64,000 nucleotides of DNA, taken from Bacteroidota bacterium (GTDB taxonomy: Bacteria > Bacteroidota > Bacteroidia > Flavobacteriales_E > Vicingaceae). The DNA is taken from contig JABFGJ010000002.1 of the NCBI GenBank assembly GCA_013112545.1, forward strand, positions 248,001 to 312,000, read 5' to 3'. Of this stretch, positions 1-9,400 are shown piece by piece. The translations under genes and the position numbers were made by a program. The notes below the pieces were generated by a model. That model did no database searches. It was not told where the DNA came from and saw nothing but the letters and a program-made list of their open reading frames with translations. Positions within the stretch are counted from its first letter, which is position 1. Each line of letters opens with the position of its first letter.

Positions 1-1
1 G

Positions 2-1198
2 CAACCAGAAATAGTTTTTGAATGGAAAGATTCTGAGACTGAAGCAGAAGGCTGGGTAGTGATAAACTCATTGAGAGGTGGAGCTGCAGGCGGAGGGACA
101 AGAATGAGGAAAGGCTTAGATAAACACGAAGTAACTTCTTTAGCCAAAACCATGGAAGTAAAATTTACGGTATCAGGGCCAGAAATCGGTGGAGCTAAAT
201 CTGGCATAAACTTCGATCCGAAAGACCCTAGAAAGAAAGGAGTTTTAGAAAGATGGTTTAATGCAGTCACTCCTTTATTAAAAAGTTACTATGGAACTGG
301 TGGTGATTTAAACGTCGATGAGATACATGAGGTTATTCCTATTACAGAAAGCACAGGAGTTTGGCACCCTCAAGAAGGAGTCTTAAACGGACACTTCAAA
401 CCGACTGAAGCAGGGAAAATTAGTCGAATTGGTCAACTTCGATATGGAGTTTTAAAAGCGATAGGTGACACTAAATATTCACCAGACCCAAATAGAAAAT
501 ACGTTGTTGCAGATATGATTACTGGTTTTGGAGTAGCAGAATCTGTAAAACATTTTTATGATATCTATGGCGGAATTATAGAAGGTAAACGAGTTATCGT
601 TCAAGGATGGGGCAATGTTGGTTCAGCTGGAGCGTATTACTTGTCACAAAGCGGAGCAAAGATTGTGGGAATAATAGACCGTGATGGAGGGTTGATGAAT
701 AAAGAAGGATTTAGCTTTAGTGAAATTAAAGAGTTGTTTTTAAAGAAAAAAGGAAATACTTTATATGCTGAAAACATGATTCCATTTGAAGAAATAAATT
801 CTAAAATATGGGATATGAATGCAGAAGTATTCATTCCATGTGCGGCTTCTAGATTAATAACAAGAGATCAAGTTGACCGAATGGTAAAGTCAGGAATGGA
901 AGTAATTGCTGCAGGTGCAAATGTGCCTTTTGCAGATCCTGAAATATTCTTTGGGCCAATTGCTGATTATACAGATAATAAAATTTCAGTTATTCCAGAT
1001 TTTATTTCAAACTGCGGCATGGCTCGAGTATTTGCTTATTTGATGACAAATACAGTTTCAATGACTGATGAAGCAATTTTTTCTGATACTTCTAATGTGA
1101 TTAAAAATGCATTAGTTGAAGTTCACTCAGCAAACTCTAATAAAACCGGCATTGCAAAAAATGCATTTAGTATTGCGCTTAAAAAACTTTTAAAATAA
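2..1198 (+). CDS. Glu/Leu/Phe/Val dehydrogenase, 5' end outside window
   Basis: This is an amino-acid dehydrogenase of the glutamate dehydrogenase family, which oxidatively deaminates an amino acid (probably glutamate) with NAD(P). The frame is open from base 2, so the true start lies upstream; about 398 residues are visible. Near the visible N-terminus is the glycine-rich stretch GGAAGGGTRM, then PEIGGAKSGI, the equivalent of the family PxGGxKGGI substrate-binding segment. In the middle is the Rossmann motif VQGWGNVGSAG, followed by an acidic residue near IIDRD. The family is usually 410-450 residues, so little is missing. nhaD follows after 4 bases and may be co-transcribed. Substrate specificity cannot be told from what is visible. 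Confidence 0.9.
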   Translation, partial: QPEIVFEWKDSETEAEGWVVINSLRGGAAGGGTRMRKGLDKHEVTSLAKTMEVKFTVSGPEIGGAKSGINFDPKDPRKKGVLERWFNAVTPLLKSYYGTGGDLNVDEIHEVIPITESTGVWHPQEGVLNGHFKPTEAGKISRIGQLRYGVLKAIGDTKYSPDPNRKYVVADMITGFGVAESVKHFYDIYGGIIEGKRVIVQGWGNVGSAGAYYLSQSGAKIVGIIDRDGGLMNKEGFSFSEIKELFLKKKGNTLYAENMIPFEEINSKIWDMNAEVFIPCAASRLITRDQVDRMVKSGMEVIAAGANVPFADPEIFFGPIADYTDNKISVIPDFISNCGMARVFAYLMTNTVSMTDEAIFSDTSNVIKNALVEVHSANSNKTGIAKNAFSIALKKLLK

Positions 1199-1202
1199 GA
1201 AT

Positions 1203-2591
1203 ATGTACACATTAATGGTTGTCATTTTTATTCTAGGTTATGTAATGATAGCCTTTGAACATCCTTTAAAAATTGACAAAGCAGCTCCGGCTCTTCTCAT
1301 TGCAGTCCTTGGTTGGACTGCTTATGTTTTTGGAGCAGAGGAAATATTGGCAAATAATTCCAATTATTTAAAATACATAAGCGAGTTTCCTTCAGGAGAT
1401 TACAATCATTTTATAGTGCATGAATTATCTCATCATTTAACTCATCATGCAGAAATTATATTTTTCCTTATTGGCGCAATGACCATAGTGGAACTAATTG
1501 ATGCACATGAAGGTTTTGCGGTTATTACAGATCGAATTAAGACTAAGAATAAAGTTAAATTATTTTGGATTATCTGTTTTCTAACATTTTTCTTTTCAGC
1601 TGCTTTAGATAACCTTACAACTTCTATTGTGATGATATCATTACTTAGAAAACTAATTGCAGATAAAAAAGAACGTTGGTTTTTTGCAGGTATAGTGATA
1701 GTAGCTGCCAATGCAGGTGGAGCATGGTCGCCAATTGGAGATGTTACTACAACTATGCTTTGGATTGGGAAGCAAATAACAGCTGCTAACATAATTACAG
1801 AATTGTTTTTCCCAAGTTTGGTGTGTATTTTAGTTCCACTTTTGTATCTAACATTTACTCAAAAAGGAGATGTCCAAAGTCCTGAACCTAGCCAAGAAAA
1901 TGAACATGTAATAAATAAAACAACTCCATTTGAACGTAATCTAATTTTCTTTTTGGGAGTTGGTTTGTTGTTATTTGTGCCTGTATTTAAAACCATAACA
2001 CATTTACCTCCTTACATGGGCATGATGTTCGGATTAGGGGTTTTATGGGTGGTAACAGAAATTATACATAGAGCTAAAAACCATGAATTAAAATCTGAAT
2101 TATCAGTAATTGGAGTATTGAGAAAAATTGATATTGTTAGTGTGTTATTTTTCTTAGGTATTTTAATTGCCATCTCTAGTTTGCAATCTGCTGGTCATTT
2201 AACAGCTATGGCTAAAATTCTTGAAGATAACATTGGTAATATTTATGTAGTGAATATAATTATTGGACTTACAAGTGCGGTAGTAGATAATGTGCCATTG
2301 GTTGCTGCTTCTATGGGAATGTACCCAATTGTTTCACCAGAAATGCTAGCTTCGTTTAGCCCTGAAGATGCAGAATATTACAGGCATTTTGTGGTTGATG
2401 GAAACTTTTGGGAATTTCTAGCTTATTGTGCCGGAACAGGAGGGAGTGCTCTAATTATTGGTTCAGCAGCAGGTGTTGCTGTTATGGGTATGGAGCGAAT
2501 AGACTTTATCTGGTATTTAAAGAAAATTAGTCTATTAGCAATTCTAGGATACTTGGCAGGTGCGGCAGTTTTTATGCTTTTCTACGCCTAA
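1203..2591 (+). CDS. nhaD: NhaD-type Na+/H+ antiporter
   Basis: This is a 462-residue inner-membrane protein with roughly eleven to twelve hydrophobic segments, of the ion transporter superfamily that includes NhaD. It should exchange Na+ (or Li+) for protons in pH and salt homeostasis. Visible family features are the paired re-entrant-type regions SAALDNLTTSIVMI and SAVVDNVPLVAASM, each with an acidic residue and an Asn, plus GGAWSPIGDVTTTMLW. A His-rich loop (HELSHHLTHHAE, about residues 72-83) precedes the third segment. Length is normal. It starts 4 bases after the dehydrogenase stop, which suggests one transcript. The name rests on overall resemblance to Bacteroidota NhaD proteins. Confidence 0.88.
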   Translation: MYTLMVVIFILGYVMIAFEHPLKIDKAAPALLIAVLGWTAYVFGAEEILANNSNYLKYISEFPSGDYNHFIVHELSHHLTHHAEIIFFLIGAMTIVELIDAHEGFAVITDRIKTKNKVKLFWIICFLTFFFSAALDNLTTSIVMISLLRKLIADKKERWFFAGIVIVAANAGGAWSPIGDVTTTMLWIGKQITAANIITELFFPSLVCILVPLLYLTFTQKGDVQSPEPSQENEHVINKTTPFERNLIFFLGVGLLLFVPVFKTITHLPPYMGMMFGLGVLWVVTEIIHRAKNHELKSELSVIGVLRKIDIVSVLFFLGILIAISSLQSAGHLTAMAKILEDNIGNIYVVNIIIGLTSAVVDNVPLVAASMGMYPIVSPEMLASFSPEDAEYYRHFVVDGNFWEFLAYCAGTGGSALIIGSAAGVAVMGMERIDFIWYLKKISLLAILGYLAGAAVFMLFYA

Positions 2592-2704
2592 AACCATTCA
2601 GACAATAAAAACTAACATTGAACTGTTTACAAGTTAGATAATTCTAAATTACATAGGCTTGCTTATGCTATAATTTAGTAAAATATTATCAAATAAAATA
2701 TTTC

Positions 2705-3424
2705 ATGTTAACATACGTATTTTCTCAAATAAATTTATCAGAACCAGCTGTTGATAGTTTGGCTAAAGCTAGCGATATTCCAGCCGAAAAAACACTATCA
2801 ATCATAGAGTTAACAACTTCCGGTGGTGTTGGGGGCATTATTATAATGCTCAGTTTGTTTGTATTGTCTATCATTACAGTGTATATTTTTATTGAAAGGT
2901 ATATCACAATTAAAAGAGCAGCACAAGAAGATTTAAACTTTATGAATGAGATAAAAGATTTTATTCATGACGGGAAACTTGAAGCAGCGAGGTCTTTATG
3001 TAAAAGCACTCCAACTCCTATTTCAAGAATGATAGAAAAGGGTGTAAATCGAATTGGAAAACCACTCAATGATATTGCTGCTGCAATAGAAAACACAGGT
3101 AAATTAGAGCTATTTAAACTAGAAAAGAACTTAGCTACTTTAGCAACGATATCAGGTGCCGCCCCAATGATTGGGTTTTTAGGTACTGTAATTGGAATGA
3201 TACTCGCTTTTCATCAAATGGCTTCGGCAGGTGGAAATATTGATGTAGAAATGTTGTCTGAAGGGATATATACTGCAATGGTTACAACAGTTGCAGGTTT
3301 GATAGTTGGTATTGTTGCATTTATTGGTTATAACTTATTGGTAGCTAAAGTAGAAAAAGTAGTTTTTAAAATGGAAGCAAGAACTACTGAATTTTTAGAT
3401 ATCCTAAATGAACCTGTAAAATAA
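2705..3424 (+). CDS. exbB: MotA/TolQ/ExbB proton channel protein
   Basis: This inner-membrane subunit forms, with ExbD, the proton channel that energises TonB-dependent outer-membrane transport. The 239 residues hold an N-terminal periplasmic stretch, a first transmembrane segment (about 44-65), a cytoplasmic domain, then two C-terminal segments (about 142-165 and 188-212). The family signature region is seen as ATISGAAPMIGFLGTVIGMI. The stop codon overlaps the next start by one base (TAATG), so exbB, exbD and the TonB-like gene are probably translationally coupled. A Tol-type role (TolQ) is the alternative, but the neighbouring TonB-like gene favours ExbB. Confidence 0.9.
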   Translation: MLTYVFSQINLSEPAVDSLAKASDIPAEKTLSIIELTTSGGVGGIIIMLSLFVLSIITVYIFIERYITIKRAAQEDLNFMNEIKDFIHDGKLEAARSLCKSTPTPISRMIEKGVNRIGKPLNDIAAAIENTGKLELFKLEKNLATLATISGAAPMIGFLGTVIGMILAFHQMASAGGNIDVEMLSEGIYTAMVTTVAGLIVGIVAFIGYNLLVAKVEKVVFKMEARTTEFLDILNEPVK

Positions 3425-3816
3425 TGGCACTACGTTCAAGAAATAAAGTAAGCCCTAATTTTAACATGTCGTCTATGACTGACATCGTTTTCTTACTGTT
3501 AATTTTTTTCATGCTTACATCAACTTTAGTTAGTCCAAATGCTTTGAAACTATTGCTTCCAAGTAGTTCAAGTCAAACTTTAGCAAGGCAAACGGTTTCG
3601 GTATCCATAACACCGGATCTAAAATATTATATAAACGATCAACAAATTGAGTTTGAATTTATGGAGCCTATGCTAATTAAAAAAATGGCTGGCAATCCTG
3701 ATAATTCAATCGTCTTGCATGTTGACAAATCAATTGCTGTTGAAGAAGCAGTAAAAGTGATGGATATTGCAAGTAGAAATAAATTTAGAATGGTATTAGC
3801 GACAAACCCAAAATAA
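3424..3816 (+). CDS. exbD: ExbD/TolR-family biopolymer transport protein
   Basis: The 130-residue protein has one N-terminal transmembrane segment (about residues 17-37, beginning MTDIVFLLLIFFML) and a periplasmic domain. The Asp at the start of that segment is the proton-carrying residue of the family, in the expected place. It works with ExbB to couple the proton gradient to TonB. The start codon shares one base with the exbB stop, and the TonB-like gene starts two bases after its own stop. Length is normal for ExbD. No second exbD paralogue is present here, although many Bacteroidota operons carry two. Confidence 0.9.
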   Translation: MALRSRNKVSPNFNMSSMTDIVFLLLIFFMLTSTLVSPNALKLLLPSSSSQTLARQTVSVSITPDLKYYINDQQIEFEFMEPMLIKKMAGNPDNSIVLHVDKSIAVEEAVKVMDIASRNKFRMVLATNPK

Positions 3817-3817
3817 G

Positions 3818-4609
3818 GTGAATATTTTTAAGGAAAAAGAGAAACGAAAAGGATTGATAGTAACGGTAATAGTACATGTTACCCTATTAATTCTATTCAG
3901 CCTTTTTGGACTTAATTACATGGTTCCTCCACCTGAAGAGGAGGGCATTACCATCAATTTTGGAACCTCTGATGCGGGTATGAATGATATTCAGAATGAG
4001 ACACCAGCAGAGAACAATGAAAATGCACCAACAGAGCAAGAAGTTGCTGAACAAGAACCTGTTGAGCAAGTAGAGGAAGAAATTATTACTCAAAATACAG
4101 AAGAAGCTCCTTCTATTGATAAGAAGAAAGAGAAACCTAAAGAAGAAGTAAAACCTATTGAAAAACCAAAGGATGAGCCCAAGCCAGATAAAAAAATGAG
4201 CGAAGCCTTGAATAAATGGAAGACCAATAAAAAAGAGCAAGGTGGGGGTGATGGCAATTCGAATCAAGTTGGCGATCAAGGAGCATTAGATGGAGATAAG
4301 AATAGTAAAAACTATGAAGGAGGTGGTTCTGGAGATGGAACGAGTTTTAATCTTTCTGGTAGGAGCATGCTAAGCCATCCAAAAATTCAAGACAATTCAC
4401 AAGAAGAAGGGCGTGTAGTGGTTGATATTATTGTGGACCGATATGGGAAAGTTTTAAGGGCTACTCCTGGAGCTAGAGGTTCAAATACAACAAGCTCTGT
4501 TTTGTATAAAAAGGCAACTGAAGCCGCATTAAAAACTAAATTTAATGCTAACCCAGATGCAGCTGAAGAGCAAAAAGGTCAAATGACTTTTATTTTTATT
4601 CTAAATTAA
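3818..4609 (+). CDS. TonB-like energy transducer
   Basis: The 263-residue protein has a single N-terminal transmembrane anchor (about residues 13-33), a long low-complexity Glu/Pro/Lys-rich spacer (about 60-135), a Gly/Asn-rich link, and a C-terminal domain with the TonB-type pattern VVVDIIVDRYGKVLRA. The architecture is that of a periplasm-spanning TonB, which passes energy from ExbBD to outer-membrane receptors. The start is GTG at 3818; no ATG fits the anchor. It is the third gene of a tightly packed exbB-exbD-tonB unit, and its stop overlaps the folC start by one base. Which receptors it serves cannot be told. Confidence 0.85.
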   Translation: MNIFKEKEKRKGLIVTVIVHVTLLILFSLFGLNYMVPPPEEEGITINFGTSDAGMNDIQNETPAENNENAPTEQEVAEQEPVEQVEEEIITQNTEEAPSIDKKKEKPKEEVKPIEKPKDEPKPDKKMSEALNKWKTNKKEQGGGDGNSNQVGDQGALDGDKNSKNYEGGGSGDGTSFNLSGRSMLSHPKIQDNSQEEGRVVVDIIVDRYGKVLRATPGARGSNTTSSVLYKKATEAALKTKFNANPDAAEEQKGQMTFIFILN

Positions 4610-5826
4610 TGACTTATCAGGAGACGCTAGACTTTTTGTTTAAGCAGCTTCCAATGTATCAACGGGAAGGTAAGTCAGCATTTAAAAAAGACCTGACCAA
4701 TATTATTGCAGTTTGCAATGAATTAGGCAATCCCGAAAAGAAGATAAAAACAGTACACATTGCTGGAACAAACGGAAAAGGTTCTACAGCGCACATGTTG
4801 AGCTCTATTTTTCAAGAAGCTGGATATAAAACTGGATTATACACGAGCCCACATCTCAAAGATTTTAGGGAAAGAATAAAGATAAATGGAGAATTGATTT
4901 CAGAAAATGAAGTCGTAAGCTTCGTTCAAAATTACACTCCATTGTTTGCCAAAATTCAACCTTCCTTTTTTGAATGGACTGTTGCATTAGCATTTCATTA
5001 TTTTGAAAAAGAAAAAGTAGATGTCGCCATAATTGAAACTGGATTGGGTGGCCGATTAGATTCTACAAACATTATTAGCCCTGAACTTTCTATAATTACC
5101 AACATTAGTTTAGACCATGTTGACATGTTAGGGAATACTTTGGCTGAAATAGCTGCCGAAAAAGCAGGAATTATTAAAAAAGGTATTCCAGTTATTGTCG
5201 GCAATCATTCTGGCCAACGAAAAGTGTTCGAAACGAAGTCGAAAGCTTACAATTCTCCAATTTCATTTGTAAGTGAATTACAAGACAAAGAAAACTATCA
5301 ATCGGATTTAAAAGGAAATTATCAAGTTGAAAACATAAAGACTGTACTTTATTCCATTCAAAAATTAAAGGAGTTGGATTGGAAAATTTCTGACAAAGCC
5401 ATAGAATTAGGTCTGAGAAACGTAATTAAAAATACAAAGCTACAAGGTCGATGGCAAGTACTTCAAGTTAAACCTAAATTAATATTAGACACGGCACACA
5501 ATGAAGATGGCTTTTCGCATACCATGAAGCAATTATTACAAGAAGAATATCAAACATTACATCTGGTAATTGGCTTTGTCAAAGATAAAGCAATCGATAA
5601 GTTGTTGGACTTATTACCAAAACCTGCTCAGTATTATTTTTGCCAAGCTCAAATTCCTCGGAGTTTAGATGCAAAAGAATTGGCCAATCAAGCACAAAAT
5701 AAAGGGCTAATAGGATTGACTTATCCAACTGTTTTGGAAGCCTTAAATGCTGCAAAAAAGGCAGCAAATAAAAAAGATGTAATCTATGTTGGTGGGAGCA
5801 ATTTTGTAGTGGCAGAAGCTTTATAA
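4609..5826 (+). CDS. folC: Bifunctional folylpolyglutamate/dihydrofolate synthase
   Basis: This is a Mur-ligase-family enzyme that adds glutamate to folates (and dihydropteroate) using ATP, in folate metabolism in the cytoplasm. The 405 residues carry the P-loop HIAGTNGKGSTAHML (about 49-63), the segment YTSPHLKDFRERIKING, and the metal/substrate region ETGLGGRLDSTN with ITNISLDHVDMLG. A C-terminal ligase motif region LDTAHNEDGF is also present. Length matches the family. The start overlaps the TonB-like stop by one base, so it is read with the exb operon, an arrangement with no obvious functional logic. Confidence 0.93.
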   Translation: MTYQETLDFLFKQLPMYQREGKSAFKKDLTNIIAVCNELGNPEKKIKTVHIAGTNGKGSTAHMLSSIFQEAGYKTGLYTSPHLKDFRERIKINGELISENEVVSFVQNYTPLFAKIQPSFFEWTVALAFHYFEKEKVDVAIIETGLGGRLDSTNIISPELSIITNISLDHVDMLGNTLAEIAAEKAGIIKKGIPVIVGNHSGQRKVFETKSKAYNSPISFVSELQDKENYQSDLKGNYQVENIKTVLYSIQKLKELDWKISDKAIELGLRNVIKNTKLQGRWQVLQVKPKLILDTAHNEDGFSHTMKQLLQEEYQTLHLVIGFVKDKAIDKLLDLLPKPAQYYFCQAQIPRSLDAKELANQAQNKGLIGLTYPTVLEALNAAKKAANKKDVIYVGGSNFVVAEAL

Positions 5827-5843
5827 AATTTTTTTAAAAAAGA

Positions 5844-5873
5844 TTGCAGGAATTAGGAATTCGTGTATATTTG
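5844..5873 (+). promoter_or_regulatory. Bacteroidota promoter for tRNA-Val(TAC)
   Basis: A TATATTTG element (5866-5873) matches the Bacteroidota -7 consensus TANNTTTG, with TTGCAG (5844-5849) at about the right distance for the -33 element. The tRNA begins 15 bases downstream. The match is seen by eye; the start site is inferred. Confidence 0.65.
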
Positions 5874-5887
5874 CACACCTTAAAAAA

Positions 5888-5962
5888 GGGCGATTAGCTC
5901 AGTTGGTTCAGAGCACCTCGTTTACACCGAGGGGGTCGGGAGTTCGAATCTCTCATCGCCCA
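5888..5962 (+). tRNA. tRNA-Val (anticodon TAC)
   Basis: A complete 75-base cloverleaf is seen. The 7-bp acceptor stem is GGGCGAT/ATCGCCC with discriminator A. The D arm has TAGCTCAGTTGGTTCAGAGC, the anticodon arm CCTCG-TTTACAC-CGAGG gives anticodon TAC, and the T arm contains GTTCGAATC. CCA is not encoded. A terminator hairpin follows directly, so this tRNA is probably a single-gene transcript. Confidence 0.95.
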
Positions 5963-5963
5963 C

Positions 5964-5994
5964 AAAACCTTGATAAATCTATCAAGGTTTTTTT
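5964..5994 (+). terminator. Rho-independent terminator after tRNA-Val
   Basis: The 11-bp perfect stem AAAACCTTGAT / ATCAAGGTTTT (5964-5974 with 5981-5991) has a 6-base loop and is followed by a T run. It starts two bases after the tRNA discriminator base. Confidence 0.85.
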
Positions 5995-6051
5995 ATGCTC
6001 AAAAAAATAATGCATTGGTTTTTTTGATTTTATTTGCATGAGTATAATTAT

Positions 6052-6153
6052 GGCATTAGCTTCCGCCTTAGGCGAGACAGGCAGTTCGCTAATGCCTAAT
6101 AGAATTGAAGCATTAGCTTCCGCCTGAGGCGGGACAGGCACTTCGCTAATGCC
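6052..6153. repeat. Two tandem hairpin repeats (57-bp period) leading into the next tRNA
   Basis: Two near-identical units (6052-6096 and 6109-6153) each have 9-bp outer arms, GGCATTAGC / GCTAATGCC in the first copy (the second begins AGCATTAGC), around a GC-rich inner part containing CCGCCT...AGGCG...GACAGGC. Each is followed by TAATAGAATTGA. The period is 57 bp, and the next expected repeat start (6166) is exactly where GGCATTAGC recurs inside the following tRNA. The outer arm is therefore the same sequence as the tRNA 5' end. Confidence 0.8.
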
Positions 6154-6163
6154 TAATAGAATT

Positions 6164-6238
6164 GAGGCATTAGCTCAGTTGGTTCAGAGCACTACCTTGA
6201 CAGGGTAGGGGTCACTGGTTCGAATCCAGTATGCCTCA
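6164..6238 (+). tRNA. tRNA-Val (anticodon GAC)
   Basis: A complete 75-base cloverleaf is seen. The acceptor stem is GAGGCAT/ATGCCTC with discriminator A. The anticodon arm CTACC-TTGACAG-GGTAG gives anticodon GAC, and the T arm has GGTTCGAATCC. CCA is not encoded. It is the second valine isoacceptor within 300 bp. Its first bases equal the outer arm of the preceding hairpin repeats. No clear terminator follows. Confidence 0.93.
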
Positions 6239-6442
6239 CAAACAAAAGCTAGACACGATAGTTTGATTTTTACATTTTAACCCGGATTATTAAAATGCAT
6301 ATCCAGGTTAAACATTAAACGCAGTCAATGAAAATGTAAGCCTGCTCTAATTAATCTTTATAACAATTTGATTTATGTTGTGTATTTCAAGTTGCTACGA
6401 ATACTCGTATGGATTTGTAGTGGATTTGCATAGTAAATCGCG

Positions 6443-9400
6443 TTAGTGTTTAACTACTTTCTTTATTATGTTTTCTTTATTATTTAGAATTAATCGCACA
6501 AAGTATAATCCTTTTACACCTTCAATGTTTAAATTGAAATTAGATTTATTATCAAATTTAGAGCGAGAAACAATTGAACCACTTATGTTTAAAACATAAA
6601 CTTCTATTGAGTGATATTCTTTATTTAATGAGAAATTCAATTCATTAGTTGTTGGATTAGGATAGATATCAACTGTTGGAACATCTAAATTGTCATTCTC
6701 AATACCTACCAAGCAATCGGCATATAAAGGAATTGCAGTTCTATTAGTCCTACAAACTTCTTCAGTTTTCCAATTGGCATTATAAGAAAATCTAGATGTA
6801 ATTATCATACTGCTGTCATAATGAATCATTGGATTTACAGGATGGCTATAAGTATAAACATTTTTGATTGAACTTAACGACTTCATATAGGTTAGGGCGT
6901 ACGAACCTGGCGAAAAACTTAAATCTAAAACTAATTCCTCCCATCGATCAGTTGGACTTGCTGGAAGGTTATAAACTTTATTAAATATTATATTATTTAT
7001 TGAAAGATCAACAATTTGAATAACGCCTGTGCCCGCAGTGGCAGAATTATATTCCATTTCAATCGAATAAAATACTAAAGGGTTGTTAATCTGGAATCTA
7101 ACCTCGTGATCACTATTTAAAATAACTTTAGAATGTATATTAGGGTTAATAGTATAGGAGCCAACTTTTATGTAGGATTTTAAAAGCCCTTCTACATAAA
7201 TTGTATCGGTTGTATTCGAATTTACTGGACTATTCCTTTTCTTAAAAACGGTGTCGCCAACAAAAAATGGAGTTGTACTAGTTGGGCTATTATACCAGTA
7301 TAAGCTATCCATCGAAGAATTTATAGGGTAAACCTTAAATTCAGCAGTATCCCCACAATTAACAACAATACTATCTCCAGCCAATTGGCTTAGACTTACC
7401 ATTCCCGATATAAAAACTGAATCTGAAATAATTTGATTACATAAATTTGCACGATAAAATCCTTCGTTTTGAACTGATACAACCAATACTGTATCTGTTT
7501 CTCCCGATAAATCAATCCAAGTGCCATTTTGATAGAACTGCCATTGTGGTATTCCTATTACATCATGTAAGTATATATAAGCGTTTCTAGTATCACAATT
7601 ATTATTTTGTTGTGTTTTTTTATAAGTAACAGATATGGAGCCTAGTCGATTTGGTTTAATTTTAAAAAACTGTGATTTATAATTATCAGAAGGGTTAAAG
7701 TCATTATTAATAAGGATAGTAGATGAAATAAAATAGTCTCCAGAAATATTCATGTTAATGGTATCAATTAAAACATCCATTGAATCTCCAGGTAATAAAG
7801 GTAAACCTTGATTGAATTGATTATTGGCTATCGTATCTAAATAATTTTGTGTAATTACCCCTGTAAGGTTTACTACCAAGCGACACATATTTTGAGTAAA
7901 ATCAATTGTGTCTAACCCAACATTTTTTATATTCACAATTAGAGGGACACTGGTAGATTTGCAATTATTGGTAACAGGGCTTGTTAAATTACTTAAAGTT
8001 AAATCGTATTTAAATCCTTCATTAACACTCATATCATCAATAGAAATAGGGGAATGATCAACCATACCACTAAAACGAATAGAAACTACTTTGCCGATGA
8101 AACTAGTGTCTTTTAAAGAAATAACCTTTAGCTTCCAAGGTTCTTGATAAGAAGTTTGCAATCGATTTACAACTGAATCTACTCTTAAATGCCAATTTTG
8201 ACCATCAAAAACATCAATATATAATTTTTCGTGGTTCGTTTTATGAACCCAAAAGCTTAAAAAAGGCTCTATTGAATTGGTTAAATCAACGCAGGGAAGA
8301 GTAAAACTAGAAGTAGATCTAGTACTAAAACTTGCTTGTGATAAAATTAAATATTTACCAAGGCTTGTTGAGGTTGTATGGTCAGTTGAAGGTCCTCTAC
8401 CTCTCCGTACAATAGCGCCATTTGTGACATACCATCTTGAATTATTAGCGGCTTTTAAAGTAATACCCGATTTTAATGGAGTCTTAAGTTTATTATCATA
8501 CCGATTGTATTCAAGAATCTCATTTTCAAAATCTTCAAAATAGTACAATCCATTCATTTCTAAAGAATCTGAAGTAATGGTGTCATTTGAAATTATACAA
8601 TCTGAAAATAAATTTATGATTGCTTCTGCTTTAACCTTTGTTCCCGATGCTGGTTGAATTAGTAATTCGTATTGCAAGGTATCGTCAATACCTATTGAGT
8701 CTGGGATAGTTTCAGTTTGTAGTGCACCACCATTATAATTATAGCTGATGTTAATTGAATTTGAATTAATAGAGGCTGAGCCTTCATTTATAATAGTGGC
8801 TACAACTTTTGTAGGTTGATTAAAGCATAGTTTTTTTTGCTCAAGAGCAATTATACCAACATCTTGTTTGATTTTATCATAAACTTTAATGTGATCAAAT
8901 ACAAAAGCATAATTAGGTGTGATTGTTGGGTATTTAAACCTAATTTTTATATGCTTCAATTTAAATGAATCTAAATCATAAAGATATTCATTCCACTCTT
9001 CTTTAAATACATTGGTTTTGTAATTCATAATAGGTAAAGCTTGATGCCAAGTATTAGTTTCTAATACAAATATTTCGATTCTCAAATAATAAGAACTATT
9101 AGCATTCCCAAGGTTAAAAAACCAAAATGAAAGTTGTGGATTATCTAGATTCTTTAGATCAATGATTGGACTTGTTAATTCACCAGCTGTTGTAGATGAA
9201 GGGTATAAATATTTACCAACATTTCCAAATCCACCAAATAGCTTTGAGGTATAACTAAAGCTAGAAGTAAAGTTAAAGGATTTAATAGAGCCAAGTGTAA
9301 AACCGATTCTTGACCAACCGTTGGGAGCAGCGTTATCAAAAGTTGTTAAGAAAGGTATTTGTGTGTTACCATATATCGAGTTATCTATTTTGTAGTTATA

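Noticed and set aside
2643-2680. Hairpin between nhaD and exbB as a terminator or riboswitch
   Set aside because: CTAAATT/AATTTAG arms can pair, but the stem is AT-rich and interrupted, has no T run, and no known riboswitch pattern was recognised.
6052-6153. Hairpin repeats as tRNA pseudogenes
   Set aside because: Only the first ~10 bases match the tRNA; there is no anticodon arm or T arm.
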